The position numbers and the translations under genes were made by a program. Shown here one piece after another: positions 1 through 12,182 of a stretch of 64,000 bases of DNA. Below the pieces are notes generated by a model. That model had not been told where the DNA came from. It saw only the letters and a list, made by a program, of their open reading frames with translations, and made no database searches. How positions within the stretch are numbered: the first letter of the stretch is position 1; every line of letters starts with the position of its first letter. The stretch covers positions 37,985-101,984 of the forward strand of contig QANU01098946.1 of assembly GCA_003254905.1 (NCBI GenBank), written 5' to 3'. Source of the DNA: Nissolia schottii (lineage: Eukaryota > Streptophyta > Magnoliopsida > Fabales > Fabaceae).

Positions 1-67
1 CAACTTTTTTTTTCTAGAAAATTGGAAATGTAGCGTTGCTCGATAAAAACGTTGACTACCAACTAAC

Positions 68-3000
68 CTGTTTCACTTGTTCAGGATTGGATATGCCAAA
101 ACCAACTGCCACAGGCTTAGTTGTTGTCTGAAAAGAAAAAAGTGAGGCACCCAATAAAAAGCTTAAATATGATGAGAATGAAGCATGCTTATTTAAGATT
201 CATCAATGTCTTATGGTGATGAAAAGAGGAAAAGAGAATGGTACATTTTGGAGACTTCTTACTTATACAATACATACCTCTTTAATTTCCTGCAAAAGGG
301 TCTGAACCTTATCACTAACTGATTTTCGGGCACCAGTGACCCCCACTGAGCTCACCTATAATTTAAGTCAACTAAAATGACATTTTTCTGGCAGAATTTG
401 ATCCATAGTATAACTCTGATCACCAGATGTTTTCAGCTCCATGGATCAAACAATACTATAGTATTCGTTATAAATCATGTAACATTCAAACCATTAAAAG
501 AGAAGAAAAAAAATATAAAGTAAACATTCATATCTGAAAGTTATTTGGCATTTTATCCATCAATCATTTTGGAATCATTCAAGTTGAGGCAACTATAGTA
601 GATAAAAAATAAAAAATAAGGGATGAAAACCCCTCAATCCATAGCTGAAAAGCAGTAGCGACTATGCTCTTAAACAGTAGCAGCCAGTTGATGAGTAACT
701 CATCTTCTGACCGACACAATGTACTAATTAATAAACTTTTTGATAAAAATTGAACATGTATCAGCAGATATTGAAATTCATTGGTTTTTGGAGATATTGC
801 AAGTGAGATTAAATAGAAAACACACATACTCTTGCAAGAAGACCATTGAAGGTGAAAAGTAAATGAGGTTACATGATGAGAAGTAGAAAATGAAGCCACA
901 GAAAGAAGAAGAAAAAACAGTGACCATGACTGAAAGAAGCTCATACAAGATAAACGAATCCTTCTGAAGCTTCAACAATAGCTTTCATTCGGTCTGTAGG
1001 AGTGGTAGGTGTCGTCAGGAGTACCTTCATCCAAGAAGATAAATGTATCCAAAAGAATAATTATAAGGAAAACGAAGCAGAAAGCAATTATACATGTAAA
1101 TTTTAAAATAGATATACCATCAACAATTTGATACAATATTTCAAAAAGCAGTTAATAAAACAGGACTTCATTTTTCATCAATAACCAATATGTGCCTCTT
1201 CTGTTCTGCTTGACTCTTGGGTTTCATAGTTACAAGTCTACTCTTCTGTTGAATTTTGAGTTTCATAATTATAACTCCATAGTAAAAAGAGAGTTTACCA
1301 CTAACTCTACCATTATCAGCAACAGCATATATAAGGATACTCCATTTGGAATCCAGAAACAAAATTAGAGGACATTTTGAAGGTAAGAGCAAAACAAACC
1401 AGTTCAATTCCATTCTTCTTAGCTTCAGTCCTTAAAGTTGCCGTCTCTTCGAGAGGAACATCTGGGACTACAAGCCCTGCAAACAGAATGGAAACAAAAT
1501 ATCTGTTACCATGAATCCTGATAACCAAATGGCAGGAATTATTTTTTTTGGGGGGGGGGAATACAAAGGAGCTTTTATTTCATAAGCAATTTCCATGTTG
1601 ATGTGGTTTGACATAAAAAGCCTTAAATAGGACTCATTAGAGGTATTCTTAAATAAAGTAATGGAGCAACAAAATCATCGCATTATAGAGGCCTAAAACC
1701 TAATCATAAAGATAATTTAAATTGGCAAATCCCAAATAGCCAGTTTGAGGATATCATGTCATAAACATATGGAATTGCTTTCGTTATCGTGGCCATGCAT
1801 TTTATGACAGCGTTTCATCATAGAACTTGCTTAGGAAAAAGACACATTATCGTGATGCAATGTATCGCAAACCTTTATTTGTGTGGTACTTACCATGCAC
1901 ACCAATGTCTCTTAAGGTGGACATAAATGTCTCAGTACCACGCTTCAATATTGGGTTGTAATAAGTAAATAGTGCAATAGGACAAGACAATTGAGGAACA
2001 ACCTGCCAAATCAAACATTCGGAATGATCATCAGCACAAGGATCTAAGAGAAGTTCCACATAACCAAGCAATAAGCTGGAGATTTTCTGAAATCTCCACC
2101 CCCCACCCCCCTTGTAGTAAAGCTGTTTTGACCTAGAAGAAATTCTTAGATTTCATGAAGCAAGAGGAAAAAACAAAGTCGTTCCGTACCATTCATCACA
2201 TCAATTTTGTAAGTCATCTCTCTTTCCCTACATTTTTTATGCAATAGGTGGGGTGATGAATGGTACAAAGAAAAACCTTTTTCCTTGCTCTTGGATCATC
2301 CAAGAGTCTCTCTTGACTAATTGACTAGGGACTAAAAGGGCATTCATCAAATGAATCAAAGTGATGGAATAAAAAATGGTTTCATGTGTTTTAAGTGAGA
2401 TGCACGGGTTGAAATGCAATTCATCGATGCAATCTACACTTGATAACATACCACAAAGAAATGTTAGTACTACACACCTCATTGTGAGCAAATGGCAACA
2501 TCAAATATTAACTATCTACCTACCATCGTATGCAACAAAAACAGAACAAGTTTATGAACCATTCTTGTCAGAATCATTACTTACGGAAGTCCTGTTAGTT
2601 CGAGTAATCAAATTATTATATATGTTTCCAAACAAAATCTAATAGCATAACTATAAACTACAACTATAAGGATTAACTACTTAAAGACCTCATTAATTAC
2701 ACCTTCCCTTTCGAACACAAGGGTTGATGATAGACATCAAAATTTCACACTTGATAACAAATCAAAACTCTTTGGGCTTTTGCAAGATAACTTATCAGGT
2801 AAAAAGGAAGAAAGAGAAGTAGAGTGTAGTAACGAATCAATGATAGGTAAAGAAAGTTCACCATAGGCATAAGAGAGATCACCATAATTAACAATTGATG
2901 GTACAAATTACCTCCTTCAACATAGAAACAATTGCATCGAAATTGGTCCCATTTGCAAGTGAACGTGTAAAAGCAGCCTGAACAGAGAGAAACATCAGTT

Positions 3001-4161
3001 TGGAAATTAGGCAATAACTTGTCATTAAAAATAAGAAAGCACCAAACCTGGATAACAGGACCATCAGCCAAAGGATCAGAGTAAGGAACACCTAGCTCAA
3101 TTATGTCAGAGCCGCATGAATCAAGTAGTTTTAGTGCTTCTGCAGTGGTTGAAAGCTCTGGATCACCGGCCGTAATGTACGGGATGAAAGCCACCTTGAC
3201 ACAGAATAAAATCATTTGGTATATTGACAAAAAAATTCTTTAATCAAGAATCATCAGCAATTCTTAGTACGTAGGTGAAAAAAATGAAAATGCCGCTCAG
3301 AACAATCCACCAAGTTATGTAGTTCCCGGCTCCCCAAGTAATCAAACTAAAATTTTTAGAGCCACAATTCAATGGATAAGCATGAAATCAAATGGCCATC
3401 AAATACGCCATTAGCACTTAACTCGCAATTACTTCCAGTACCCTGAACTATATTGATCCACATTTGCTTATTACTCAGTCAATGTGTAAAAATATTGATA
3501 TGTGTACAATCCAATAGTTATCATATTCTTGTATTTGAAAAAGTATATTTTACATTAGTTTAAGATATGTCACTAGAGTATAGAATAATATATGATGGAT
3601 ATAAAATAAGCACAATCAAAATCCTCTGTGGCAGCTTTCTTCGACCAAGAGTACTCTTCTGACTCAATATATATATATGCAATAGAGAAAACTAAAAGGC
3701 ATAGATTTGCCAAAGCGTAGAAAACGTAGAAATAGAAAACTATACTGAAAATACTAAACAAGAAGGAATTTTTCCACAATAATGTGACATTATTGTCGAT
3801 AATTGGATGACTAAGTAGATTGTAATCCAGGTTTGGTGTGTCAAAAACTCTGGTCACATTGTTGTGTTGCACTATTGTTATTGTAATTCAATAATAATCA
3901 ATATAGTACTGATCTAGTGGAAAAGTGATGCAGAAAGGGAACGTGAAATGCATGGAGAAATAAATAAGCGCTTACTTTTCCTTGTTTTTTCAGTCTGGTC
4001 AATGTTTCAGAGATCCCAACAGTTTCCCTGGTCCTGATTGCAGCCACTGGAGTGAACCTTTTCACTGATATCATGGACTTATTGGTGGGAAAACGAACCT
4101 GGAAATTAATCTCAGGTTTCTTCAATTGCAAGAAGCTAGTTGATCTCAGCATAATACCCAT
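68..4161 (-). CDS. TSA1: Tryptophan synthase alpha chain, chloroplastic (partial, 3' end outside window)
   Basis: Splits indole-3-glycerol phosphate into indole and glyceraldehyde-3-phosphate, the penultimate step of tryptophan synthesis, in the plastid with the beta chain. Coding exons (minus strand): 4161-3976, 3194-3048, 2977-2912, 2002-1894, 1476-1400, 1024-947, 355-278, 127-68; all have GT-AG borders and the phases join without a break to 267 residues. The last ~40 residues lie off the left edge. Residues 1 to about 45 are Ser/Lys/Arg-rich and look like a transit peptide. The TIM-barrel core shows [11 protein letters not shown], then [16 protein letters not shown]. Glu95 and Asp106 are 11 apart, as are the catalytic Glu49/Asp60 of bacterial TrpA. 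Further family motifs are [30 protein letters not shown] and [10 protein letters not shown]. The start is the ATG at 4161; a second in-frame ATG lies three codons on. The gene looks functional. Confidence 0.95.
2186..2330. repeat. Dispersed repeat in tryptophan synthase intron, with a second copy near 11.2 kb
   Basis: The block TGATGAATGGTACAAAGAAA followed by a CCTTTTTCCTTGCTC-like string at 2253-2290 recurs, diverged, at 11,200-11,245. Within the first copy the string GTACCATTCATCAC (about 2187) is answered by its reverse complement at 2253, a short hairpin typical of a MITE end. Confidence 0.5.
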
Positions 4162-4726
4162 GGAAACGAGTTCTCTCTCCCACTCTGTGATTTCACGAGT
4201 TAAGCACAAGAGTAGTTAAATGAATCAAAACACAATCATAATTTTAGATGAAAGATGAAAAACAAATCACTTCAACTTTATCAAATATCAATAGGAAAAA
4301 AAAGAACACATATTTTACTAATCTTACAATTAGGTTAGAAAGGACATAGACAATGGGACAGTAGAGTCACATCTCTAACATCTCTTCTTTTTAGAGGTAC
4401 AAAAATTAATTTAAAAAGTGTTCGATTTTTGTCTCTGTCCCTTTCTCTAAACATGTTTCTGTTCCCAAACTCTCTGTCTCATGACAAAAACCAAATGTTT
4501 GCCAATTGCCATCATAAACGTGTGCGTGGAACGTGAGTCCCTCTCTCTCAACTGATACCCTTTCTCTTTCCCTCTCTTACCTGGGACTTCCTTAGGTGAT
4601 ATTCATTGAGCTCAAGATCTATAACTGCAATTTTAACTAGCCAATAGCATTACTGATATACATTTTGTTTCTTTTCCTATATCTACACTCACAAATTGAA
4701 ATAATAATAATAATAATAATAAAAAA

Positions 4727-4984
4727 GTAAACCTTTAAATTCATTCTGATGATGATAGCGTTGGTCAAATTCGTTCCCAAACTTTGGAAAATAACAAATT
4801 TGTCTTTAGGTTAGCATTCGTACATCAAATAAGTCTCTAGTAGTGGCAAGGATCTATGGACGAATTTGATGGATGAACTGCCATCCTAGGGATCGAATCG
4901 AATGTGCTATTATCCAAAAGACGAAGACGAACTTCAGCGACACTGCTCTGTGAGGACGAGTTAAGGACGAATTTGAAGGTTTAC
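4727..4984. mobile_element. MITE inside the 5'-UTR intron of the tryptophan synthase gene
   Basis: The left end reads GTAAACCTTTAAATTCATTC and the reverse complement of the right end reads GTAAACCTTCAAATTCGTCC, so the element has terminal inverted repeats of about 23 bases and is about 258 bp long. It has no coding capacity. A target duplication could not be fixed because the left flank is a simple AAT repeat. The ends resemble Mutator-type legume MITEs. Confidence 0.7.
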
Positions 4985-5114
4985 TCAACCAATACATATA
5001 CTCAATTGAAGCATTGTATCACTACTATTATATAGTTAATCAAGCATTCAGTATATAATTTCTAGCCACCAAGCAAAATACTAAATGCAATGTAACAGTA
5101 GTTGGAGAAACTAC

Positions 5115-5260
5115 CTGCAGTACAAGAGATTCGGAGAATGAGCCTGAAAAGCTAGATCTGTGTTCTCTTCTGAGCGAAGCTAAGCGTACTTTACGAGTAA
5201 TGGAGAGGGAAAGGAGAGATTTATTTTGTGCGTGTTTTCAGTGCAAGTGATGAAGGTTTT
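5115..5260 (-). promoter_or_regulatory. Non-coding 5' leader exon and promoter side of the tryptophan synthase alpha gene
   Basis: On the minus strand a pyrimidine-rich leader ends in CTGCAG followed by the donor GTAGTTTC at 5114. It contains no ATG. A plausible acceptor (TCACAG) lies at about 4186, 24 bases before the start codon, giving a 5'-UTR intron of about 0.93 kb. The upstream exon end near 5260 is a guess; no clear TATA box was fixed. Confidence 0.6.
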
Positions 5261-5269
5261 GGTTTGATG

Positions 5270-7430
5270 AGAGAAATTAAAATGTAAGAGCGTTAAATAG
5301 TTTAACGTTGGAACGTTAGAATGGACTTAAGAGGGGTCAGAGTGAATGAGTGACAGAACGCGAGAAAAAATTTATGCTACTAGTAGCAGAGGTAGTGTTT
5401 GGGGACTTTGGAAAATTAATTTAAAATTAACTAAAATAAATTAATTTTAAATAATTTTTGTTCGTTAACTAACAAAATCTTTCAAAATCAGCTTTCATTT
5501 AAATCAATTTCAGTCCAAATCTAATTATAGAAGAAAGTAATTTAAAGTTAATTTTAAATTAATTTTCGACAAACAATAATTATTTGGTCTAACAATTATC
5601 TAAAATTGATTTTTATTGTATCTATTTATCTTCTCTACTAAAGAGAAGTTATACCTATTTATTTGATTTTCAAAGAGTTTTTTAAACATTCCCAAAATTA
5701 AAAGTTAGACAACTAATAACCATGTTCACAAATGTGAGAGAAAAAAAAATGGAATAGGGTGGATGGACTACATACATATCTTTGTGAGTGTAAATTAGTT
5801 ATGATAAATTATTATCTTAATTATTCTTTATATTTGTAAACTTTTATATTATAAGTAAAATAATAAAAATTATGTTCTATAAAAATAAATTTTCTTATTT
5901 TAGGTGTTTAAAATTTTTTACTAGAAGTGTTAGTTTCATATGAGAAAGTATCGGTATAATTATTTTAAGAAACTTATTTCACACCATCATAGTATAATTA
6001 AATTTATTTTATTTTATTTTATTAATGAATTAAATTTCTTAAAATCTCTTTTTTTTTCCTTTTATTTCGATTGAATATTTTTGTATGAATTTGCATAGAT
6101 ACTTTCTTGTTATTTCTAAAGGGATGCATGTACATGGAATGTACATGCACCGAAAAAAAAGAATGGGATGCATGTATAATGCCAGGTTGCATTAAATGAT
6201 TAGATATGAATTCAAATTTGAATTTTTTTTGATAAATTAAATTTGATAATAGTAAATGACTTGTCTTTATCAACTTGTGTAACTAGAGTATATATTTGTG
6301 TAACTCTTTATTTGAGTAACTAGAGTATCAACCTTTGTAATCCGCGATAATTGTACAATTTTTATATAAAATGCATTGTTGTAGAAAAGAAGTTATGGCT
6401 AAATTTTAACCATATTATTAAATAAAAAAATTTAAAATCTGCAAAAGATTTGATATATATTTCTCCTTATCAAAAGTAGAAAATGATGAATCTTTTAGAT
6501 TTAATCAAGCTACTCAAATGAACCACTTGGTTTTCCGTTTGCATTTTAAGACATCAAATTTATTTTGTGAAAAATAAATTATTAAATTATGTATTTATGC
6601 AGTGTAATGAGTGCATTAATTTTTTTTTAAAAAAAGTCAATTCCTCTTAAAAATTATTTTTATTTGAGTATGGGGACAAACTTAATCCAATAGTGCGGAC
6701 AAAACTATATATACATCAATATATTAGTTAAAACATCACAAATTCTAGTGGGGACAAGTGCCCACACTATTTACAAAGTAGATCTATCCTTGTAATTAGT
6801 CCCACCTCAGTTAGTTTAACAAAGAAGGAGGGATGTTCCTTATATAAATAAAAGCTTAGTATTTGGTTGGAGGCGAGAACTATAAATAAATAAATAAATA
6901 ATTTTTTTTTGGCTTAACTAGAAATTGGGGTAGATTTTTTTTTCAATATATATATATATATATATATATTAAAAAATAATAAGTTTAGAGTAAACAAAGT
7001 TTTTAACTAGTCTTCACTCTTAAATTGATAATAGAAAACAAAATAATAAGAGAAATTAAAAGAAACTAACTCAATAATATTTTTCAGTGAAAAAAGAGAG
7101 CAAACAAGCAAAAATTTAATGGAAGAGGCTTAAACAAGTGAGAAATTATAATAAAAATTGAATGAAGAAGAATTATTTATTACCAAAAAGACAATAACGT
7201 GAGATCAGAGAATAAAAATTAAACGTGAGATCAAAGAAAAAGAAAGTGAGTTGAGTTATTACCTGTTATTTGTCTCATTGAGAGTTAAAATAGTTAATGT
7301 AACAAGTAATATAAAGAATGAAAAAAATATAAATTATTTTCTTTTCATTAGTTTTTATGATAGTGTGAGGTCAAACTAAATACAACAATGGAGCAAACAT
7401 GTGTGCATATATAGTCATTAATATTTTTTT
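5270..7430. other. AT-rich spacer with inverted repeats and a repeat shared with 26.5 kb
   Basis: No gene seen. A perfect 22-base inverted repeat (5411-5432 against 5546-5567) marks a MITE-like hairpin. The part at about 6540-6790 is matched in opposite orientation at about 26,455-26,710 (TTATTTTG, AAATAAATTATT, GTGCATTAA, TTATTTGAGT, GGGGACAA in the same order). A (TA)n tract lies at about 6948-6970. Confidence 0.6.
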
Positions 7431-7733
7431 AAAATTTTGGTAGGGGCATCCGCCACTGACCATGTTAAATTTTGTGTTTGTTTAGTATGTTTTATTTATT
7501 TTCTTCTTGTGTGACTTTTGGTGGGTTCTTTTTGTTTCTCAACTAGTATCAATAATTTTGGTTCAAAAGGGAAGAAAGTTGTGGTTGCAAAAAGGGAAGA
7601 TGGAGATGTCATTAGTGATATCATCACCTTACATCCAGAATTTCACGTCAACAATATTTTTGGAGGTATTTTTCTTTTGCTTTCTGTAGATTTTGTTGTA
7701 TTTTAAAAAGTAAGGAGTGCTTCTTTATATACT

Positions 7734-7880
7734 ATGGTTAGTGCAATAAAATTTGAGGTACCACTCTTTGAAGGAAAGGACAATTTCACTATGTGTCAAT
7801 GAACATTAAAAGTCCTTTTAGTGCAACAAGGTTTGAATGGTGCTTTGCAAAAAGAAAAACCTAAAGAAATAGTGAGTGAA
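7734..7880 (+). pseudogene. Ty1/copia gag remnant
   Basis: In frame from 7734 the plus strand reads MVSAIKFEVPLFEGKDNF, a stop after a Cys-Gln, then LKVLLVQQGLNGAL. This is the N-terminal gag pattern of copia elements (K-F-x-V-P-x-F-x-G-x-D/N-F, then LLVQQGL). An internal TGA and the absence of RNA-binding, protease or integrase sequence nearby show it is a dead scrap. The preceding open stretch at 7507-7700 is not recognised. Confidence 0.6.
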
Positions 7881-9000
7881 ATTCTATTTAGAGGAAAGTT
7901 ACAAGTACTATTAGATTGACACTAACTCCTATAATCAAGTACGTAGTGTTGAACAATTAATAAAAATACTTTTGCTAGTAATAGAAAGATTATTATGCAT
8001 TTGTTATTTTTTAATCTTTTATTATAATTATAAATTCTCATTAAAAATATAATAAATATTATTTAGTTTAAACCACACATACGTGTATATATGAAAAATA
8101 AAATTTTAAAATAATTATACTTAAAAGATGAAAAATTATTTGAATAATGACATTTATTTTTAAATTTTCTCTACACAAATTTCCATTTTATATTATATTT
8201 TTAATTTTTTCCATAAAATTTTTATTTTGATTAGAATGGTATGTTATAATTAAAAGATAATATTATCTTATGTAATATAGCGTATTATACAATAATAAAC
8301 CAAAACATGGTATAATATTAAAATTTTATTTGACCTTATACAACTAAGTCTGGTACTATAAAGCCTTATCATGTTAAGCAAGCCAAACGGGGTTACTAGC
8401 TTTTATATTCAATTTTGGAAAGTTAAGAAATAAGGAACTTTTTGTTTTCCATAAATTAATGTCATATTTGAAAAAAATTATTAAGTAATAACTAATTCAT
8501 TTTTCAATTAAATATAATATATTCCGGTGTGAGTTATTTAAGAATTTTGACTAGTTTTATAATAGATCTTTATCATTAAACTAAATAACTAAGAAGGAAA
8601 AATATAGTAATTAAATTGTATTTTGATTATGTCAGAAGGATTCTTTATATAACCACGTGTCATCACATGAAAAATTAATTTTTTTTGTATGAAACATTTC
8701 AATTGGCGCCATGGAAAATTTTGCATTTGTTGAAAAATTACTTAATCAAATATTTTCATATACTTTAGTTTGAATTATTAATAAATTTTAGTTGATCTTA
8801 TCAAAAAAAATTCTCTATTTTTTTCCAATCATTTTGTTGCTACCAACGGGTTCAAATGAAGGAATTGAGTTGAAGATTTTATTTATTTTGGATATAATGT
8901 GAAAGGGTCTTATCAAATTAAAACATGATTAGATGATTTATCATTTTGTTTTAAATTTTTTTGGTCATTTGAAAGCTACTCAACAAAGATTAATCTTATG
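7881..9000. other. AT-rich intergenic stretch, nothing recognised
   Basis: Strongly AT-rich, no open frame of note and no protein match that I can see. Confidence 0.6.
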
Positions 9001-9002
9001 AA

Positions 9003-9170
9003 TTTAATTGAATACACAGACAGTGTAAAGGCGTTTTACACTATCATCCAATCATGTACCGACAAATCAGTAAACATTGTTGACTATCACATCGTCATCC
9101 AAACGAAATGAATTGATTGGTCAACCATGTAAAATCTTTTACACTATCAATATATCAAAATTAAACTCTA
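9003..9170. mobile_element. Short MITE with AGTGTAAA-type inverted ends
   Basis: The left arm reads CAGTGTAAAGGCGTTTTACA then CTATCATCCAATCA; the reverse complement of the right arm reads ATAGTGTAAAAGATTTTACA then TGGTTGACCAATCA. This is a common legume MITE pattern. Length is about 165 bp. A related half-copy (ATTGGATGATTGGATT, ACTTTACATTGACCGGT) lies at about 33,040-33,090. Confidence 0.6.
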
Positions 9171-9364
9171 ATCTTATTTTCTCATCTTTGGTGGAAATCA
9201 AATTTCAGAATGAACTATTAATAATGTAGCAAATTATCATCCCATGTTAATTCAATGGATCATTCGATCAATGTTGGCTAACTGTTAAGTGTCATATTTA
9301 CACAAATTCAATCAGTAAAATGACACATGTTTTAAAGAAATATCTGACTAAAGTTCCCCATTTT

Positions 9365-10660
9365 TTGTAGGATTTATAATATATCCTAAGGATGGATACA
9401 AACATGTCAAAAGGTTAAAACCAAGGAAAATCCCACAAAGAATGAAGCGGAAACCAAAGGGGACGGAAGAACTGAAAAAGGACAAGTTCAGAGAAATCGC
9501 TCAGCGACAAAACAAGACAAGCACTGCTCAGCGGATGGACCCAGGCCGCTCAGCGGACGTACCACTAAGCCACTTGCAACCAGCGCATTTATGAGGCCAG
9601 CTAAGCCAGCCGCCACAACTGGTGCCGCCCTGCTCTGCAAACCGCTCAGCGGAAAGACCTTAACCGCTCAGCGGTTGTACCTAAATTGCTCAGCTAATGG
9701 ACTTGGCCGCTGAGCGGACCTGGAGAATTTTGCTTATAAATAGAGGACCCGAGGCACTCTTCAAATCAATCCCTTCTCCCATAAAAAATTCATTCTTTTA
9801 CATTTTCATTTGTACTCCAAAGCTTAGGTTAGTTTAGCAACAAAGAGGAGGCCAGTGACGGAGCCAAGAGTGATCGAGGAAGTACGACGGTCATTGTCAT
9901 GACAGCGTGAGAACGTGTCATGGTAAGCGTCCATCACCTTGCCTCTGAGATTATCTCATGTAAGATGGATTTCTAATCCTCTTGTTGTTGGGATTTTGAT
10001 GAATATTATAGCATGATTGTATCCACGTAACTTTTGCATTATGAATTTATCACTTTCTATGATTTGCTTGAATGATTTTACACTTAATGCTTGTTTTAGC
10101 TTAGCTACCTAAATCATGATTTCAGACTGCATGGTTGCGCGCGGCAGCGGCATCATAAGTTGGAACTAAATCAATTCATCTAATAAACCTAATTGCTAGA
10201 AATAGAGTTAGGGTTATTAGTCGTTTTAACATCTGGAATAACGCTGGTGTACTTTGTTAAGTTTGTGCCCGAAAGTGACAGCATAATAAAGGAAACCTGA
10301 TGATCTTTTCATGCTCGACAGAGATGAACAAGTTAAGAACTGGTGGCGAGGAATCAATGAAATGATAATTCTGATGTATTAAGTAAATGTATACATGAAC
10401 CTATAATAGGATCTAATTCCCAACAAGCTTCCTGATCTACCTCTGATTTGTTGCCTATTTATCTTTTATGTTGTTTATTTATTTATCTAAATATCAAAAC
10501 ACCAATCCTTCACTTTATTGTTTAATTAACAAACTCAAGAACGGTATTTTTGCAACTCCCTGTGGATACGACTATACCCGACTATACTGCAATTGGATTT
10601 CTTGTGAATCTGAAAGCTGTAAAGAAGGATATATTAAAACGACGAGAGTGTAAAAAAAAC
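9365..10660 (+). mobile_element. Probable solo LTR, Athila/Tat-type gypsy
   Basis: A TATA box (TTATAAATAGAGG, about 9734) sits downstream of a repeat-rich U3 carrying seven GCTCAGCGG-like motifs (9498-9717). Near the right end is CTCCCTGTGGATACGACTAT, the U5 end signature of many plant Athila/Tat LTRs. No second LTR, gag or pol is seen on either side, so a solo LTR is the simplest reading. Exact TG/CA ends and a 5-bp target duplication could not be fixed. Confidence 0.55.
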
Positions 10661-11159
10661 TTTCAACACTAACTAACACAACTTTTCATCACCATTTCAC
10701 CTTCATTATTTTGCGTTTAATGTTTTACAATTTCGTAAATCCTCAACCATCTTATTACAGTCAACTTAATAAGATGAATGAATCATATTCATATGTGGAC
10801 TTCGAAATATTGAATTTTAAAGCATATGGGCAAACAAATAAAAAGATGCCTTTTATTTGAATATTAACATAATAGATGAAAACACAACATTGACCAAACA
10901 GAAAGTAAGAGACGCGACACAAATGACATAGACCGATATATCTTAACAGTACATGAGGACACTTGGCTCAAGTCAAGGCAAACTAAACATTGACAAAATT
11001 CATACCCTAATGAGTCTTAACCATGAGACACACATGAAACTAGTTAAGATTGCCTTCTACTAAAATTAAAACAACAAAACACAAAAAACATAAACCAAAT
11101 CAGGCATCTCCACGAGGACCTTATCAAGAAAAATTTTAGATGCTCTTAAAATAAGAAAA
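10661..11159. other. Spacer between the solo LTR and the MADS-box gene
   Basis: No gene or recognisable repeat seen; presumably includes the 3' side of the MADS-box transcript. Confidence 0.5.
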
Positions 11160-11275
11160 AGGTTTGTTTAATTCCACATTGTTCCACTCAACACAAGTGA
11201 TGAATGATACAAAAATAAAACAAAGCCTTTTCCTTTGCTCAAATTAAGAACGTCTAAGAATTTTTAATTATCTGA
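11160..11275. repeat. Second copy of the dispersed repeat seen at 2.2-2.3 kb
   Basis: Shares TGATGAATGATACAAAAA and CCTTTTCCTTTGCTC-like strings with 2253-2330, in the same orientation. It lies just 3' of the MADS-box gene. Edges are approximate. Confidence 0.4.
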
Positions 11276-11285
11276 TTCGCCAAAT

Positions 11286-12080
11286 TCAAAAGAACTTAGC
11301 ACCAGGTGGCCCGTATCCTTCCATGTTGTTAGGGTTGAATGCATGGTGTTGCATCATGTTCCCATTAAACAAGTGATTCTGCATCATGAGATTTTGATGA
11401 TGCATCACTGGTTGTAGCATATTAGTAGAAAATCCTTGAGGCACCGCGGTAGGAGCAGGAGCAGGAGCAGGAGCAGGAGGAGCATGGTGGAGGTGATGTA
11501 GCACATCATTAGAAGAAGAGGCGCTAAATAACTGAGCAGGGTCAGCAAGATTACCCTGAATGTTGAGGAGCTTATTAGCATTGTGTGTGACACTCTTCTT
11601 GAGTTCCTCAAGCGCCGCCTTCATCTGGTCAAGTTGGCCACTGTTTAGGTCCTCAACAGGGGAGGCCCACCAGAACTGGGCCATGGTGGCCTTGCGGACG
11701 CAGTTGAGGTCATCCCCGCGCTTCTTCTCAGCTTCCAGCTGGCTATTCACCTCTGTAAGTTGCGCGTTGAGGTCACAAATTTTGGCATTGCGCTGGGCCT
11801 CCATGAAATGTGCTTGAATGGTACTCGGGCTTTGGGGTGGGGCCTGCATCAGGAAACGCTCGACGATAGCTTCCACGCTTGGGTGGCCAAAGGAGAACAC
11901 CTTCTCCCCAGGGGTGAACACAATGAGAGCCACTTCAGCGCCGCAAAGGGTAGAAAGCTCACTGGCTTTCTTGAACAGCCCGCTGCGACGTTTAGAGAAA
12001 GTAACGCTGAGGTTAGCCTCATTGCTAATCTTCTTCATCTCTATCTTTTGCCGACCCTTACTTTTCCTTGCAGTCGACAT
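11286..12080 (-). CDS. Type I MADS-box transcription factor, AGL62-like
   Basis: An uninterrupted 264-residue frame, as expected for type I (M-alpha) MADS genes, which usually lack introns. The MADS DNA-binding domain covers about residues 9-69: KGRQKIEMKKI, then SVTFSKRRSGLFKKASEL, CGAEVALIVFTPGEKVFSF. The family knowledge: AGL62 and relatives act in the nucleus, pair with other type I MADS proteins, and control endosperm cellularisation and gametophyte or seed development. Residues about 95-170 are charged and heptad-like, with FWWASPVEDL, a string typical of AGL62-like proteins. A Pro-Ala repeat (about 201-212) is encoded by a GGAGCA microsatellite, and the tail is His/Met/Asn-rich. ATG at 12,080 is the only sensible start. 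AGL62 versus AGL61-like identity is not certain. Confidence 0.93.
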   Translation of the reverse strand: MSTARKSKGRQKIEMKKISNEANLSVTFSKRRSGLFKKASELSTLCGAEVALIVFTPGEKVFSFGHPSVEAIVERFLMQAPPQSPSTIQAHFMEAQRNAKICDLNAQLTEVNSQLEAEKKRGDDLNCVRKATMAQFWWASPVEDLNSGQLDQMKAALEELKKSVTHNANKLLNIQGNLADPAQLFSASSSNDVLHHLHHAPPAPAPAPAPTAVPQGFSTNMLQPVMHHQNLMMQNHLFNGNMMQHHAFNPNNMEGYGPPGAKFF

Positions 12081-12182
12081 GTATAGTCAAGGGAATGGAT
12101 CAAATAGAAAAGAATGATATGGAGGGGTTATTTGGCTATGTACGTATGTGACACAAGAAAAAGGTGCATGCGGATGGGTCTA

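Noticed and set aside
1545..1560. G9 run in tryptophan synthase intron
   Set aside because: Simple homopolymer within an intron with no further sign of function.
7507..7706. Two frames before the copia gag scrap
   Set aside because: No domain recognised and no start or splice context; left unassigned.
8700..8716. TGGCGCC string as a retroelement primer site
   Set aside because: No LTR end lies beside it and no internal region follows; a chance match.
11560..12117. Plus-strand frames opposite the MADS-box gene
   Set aside because: Antisense shadows of a clear protein-coding exon.
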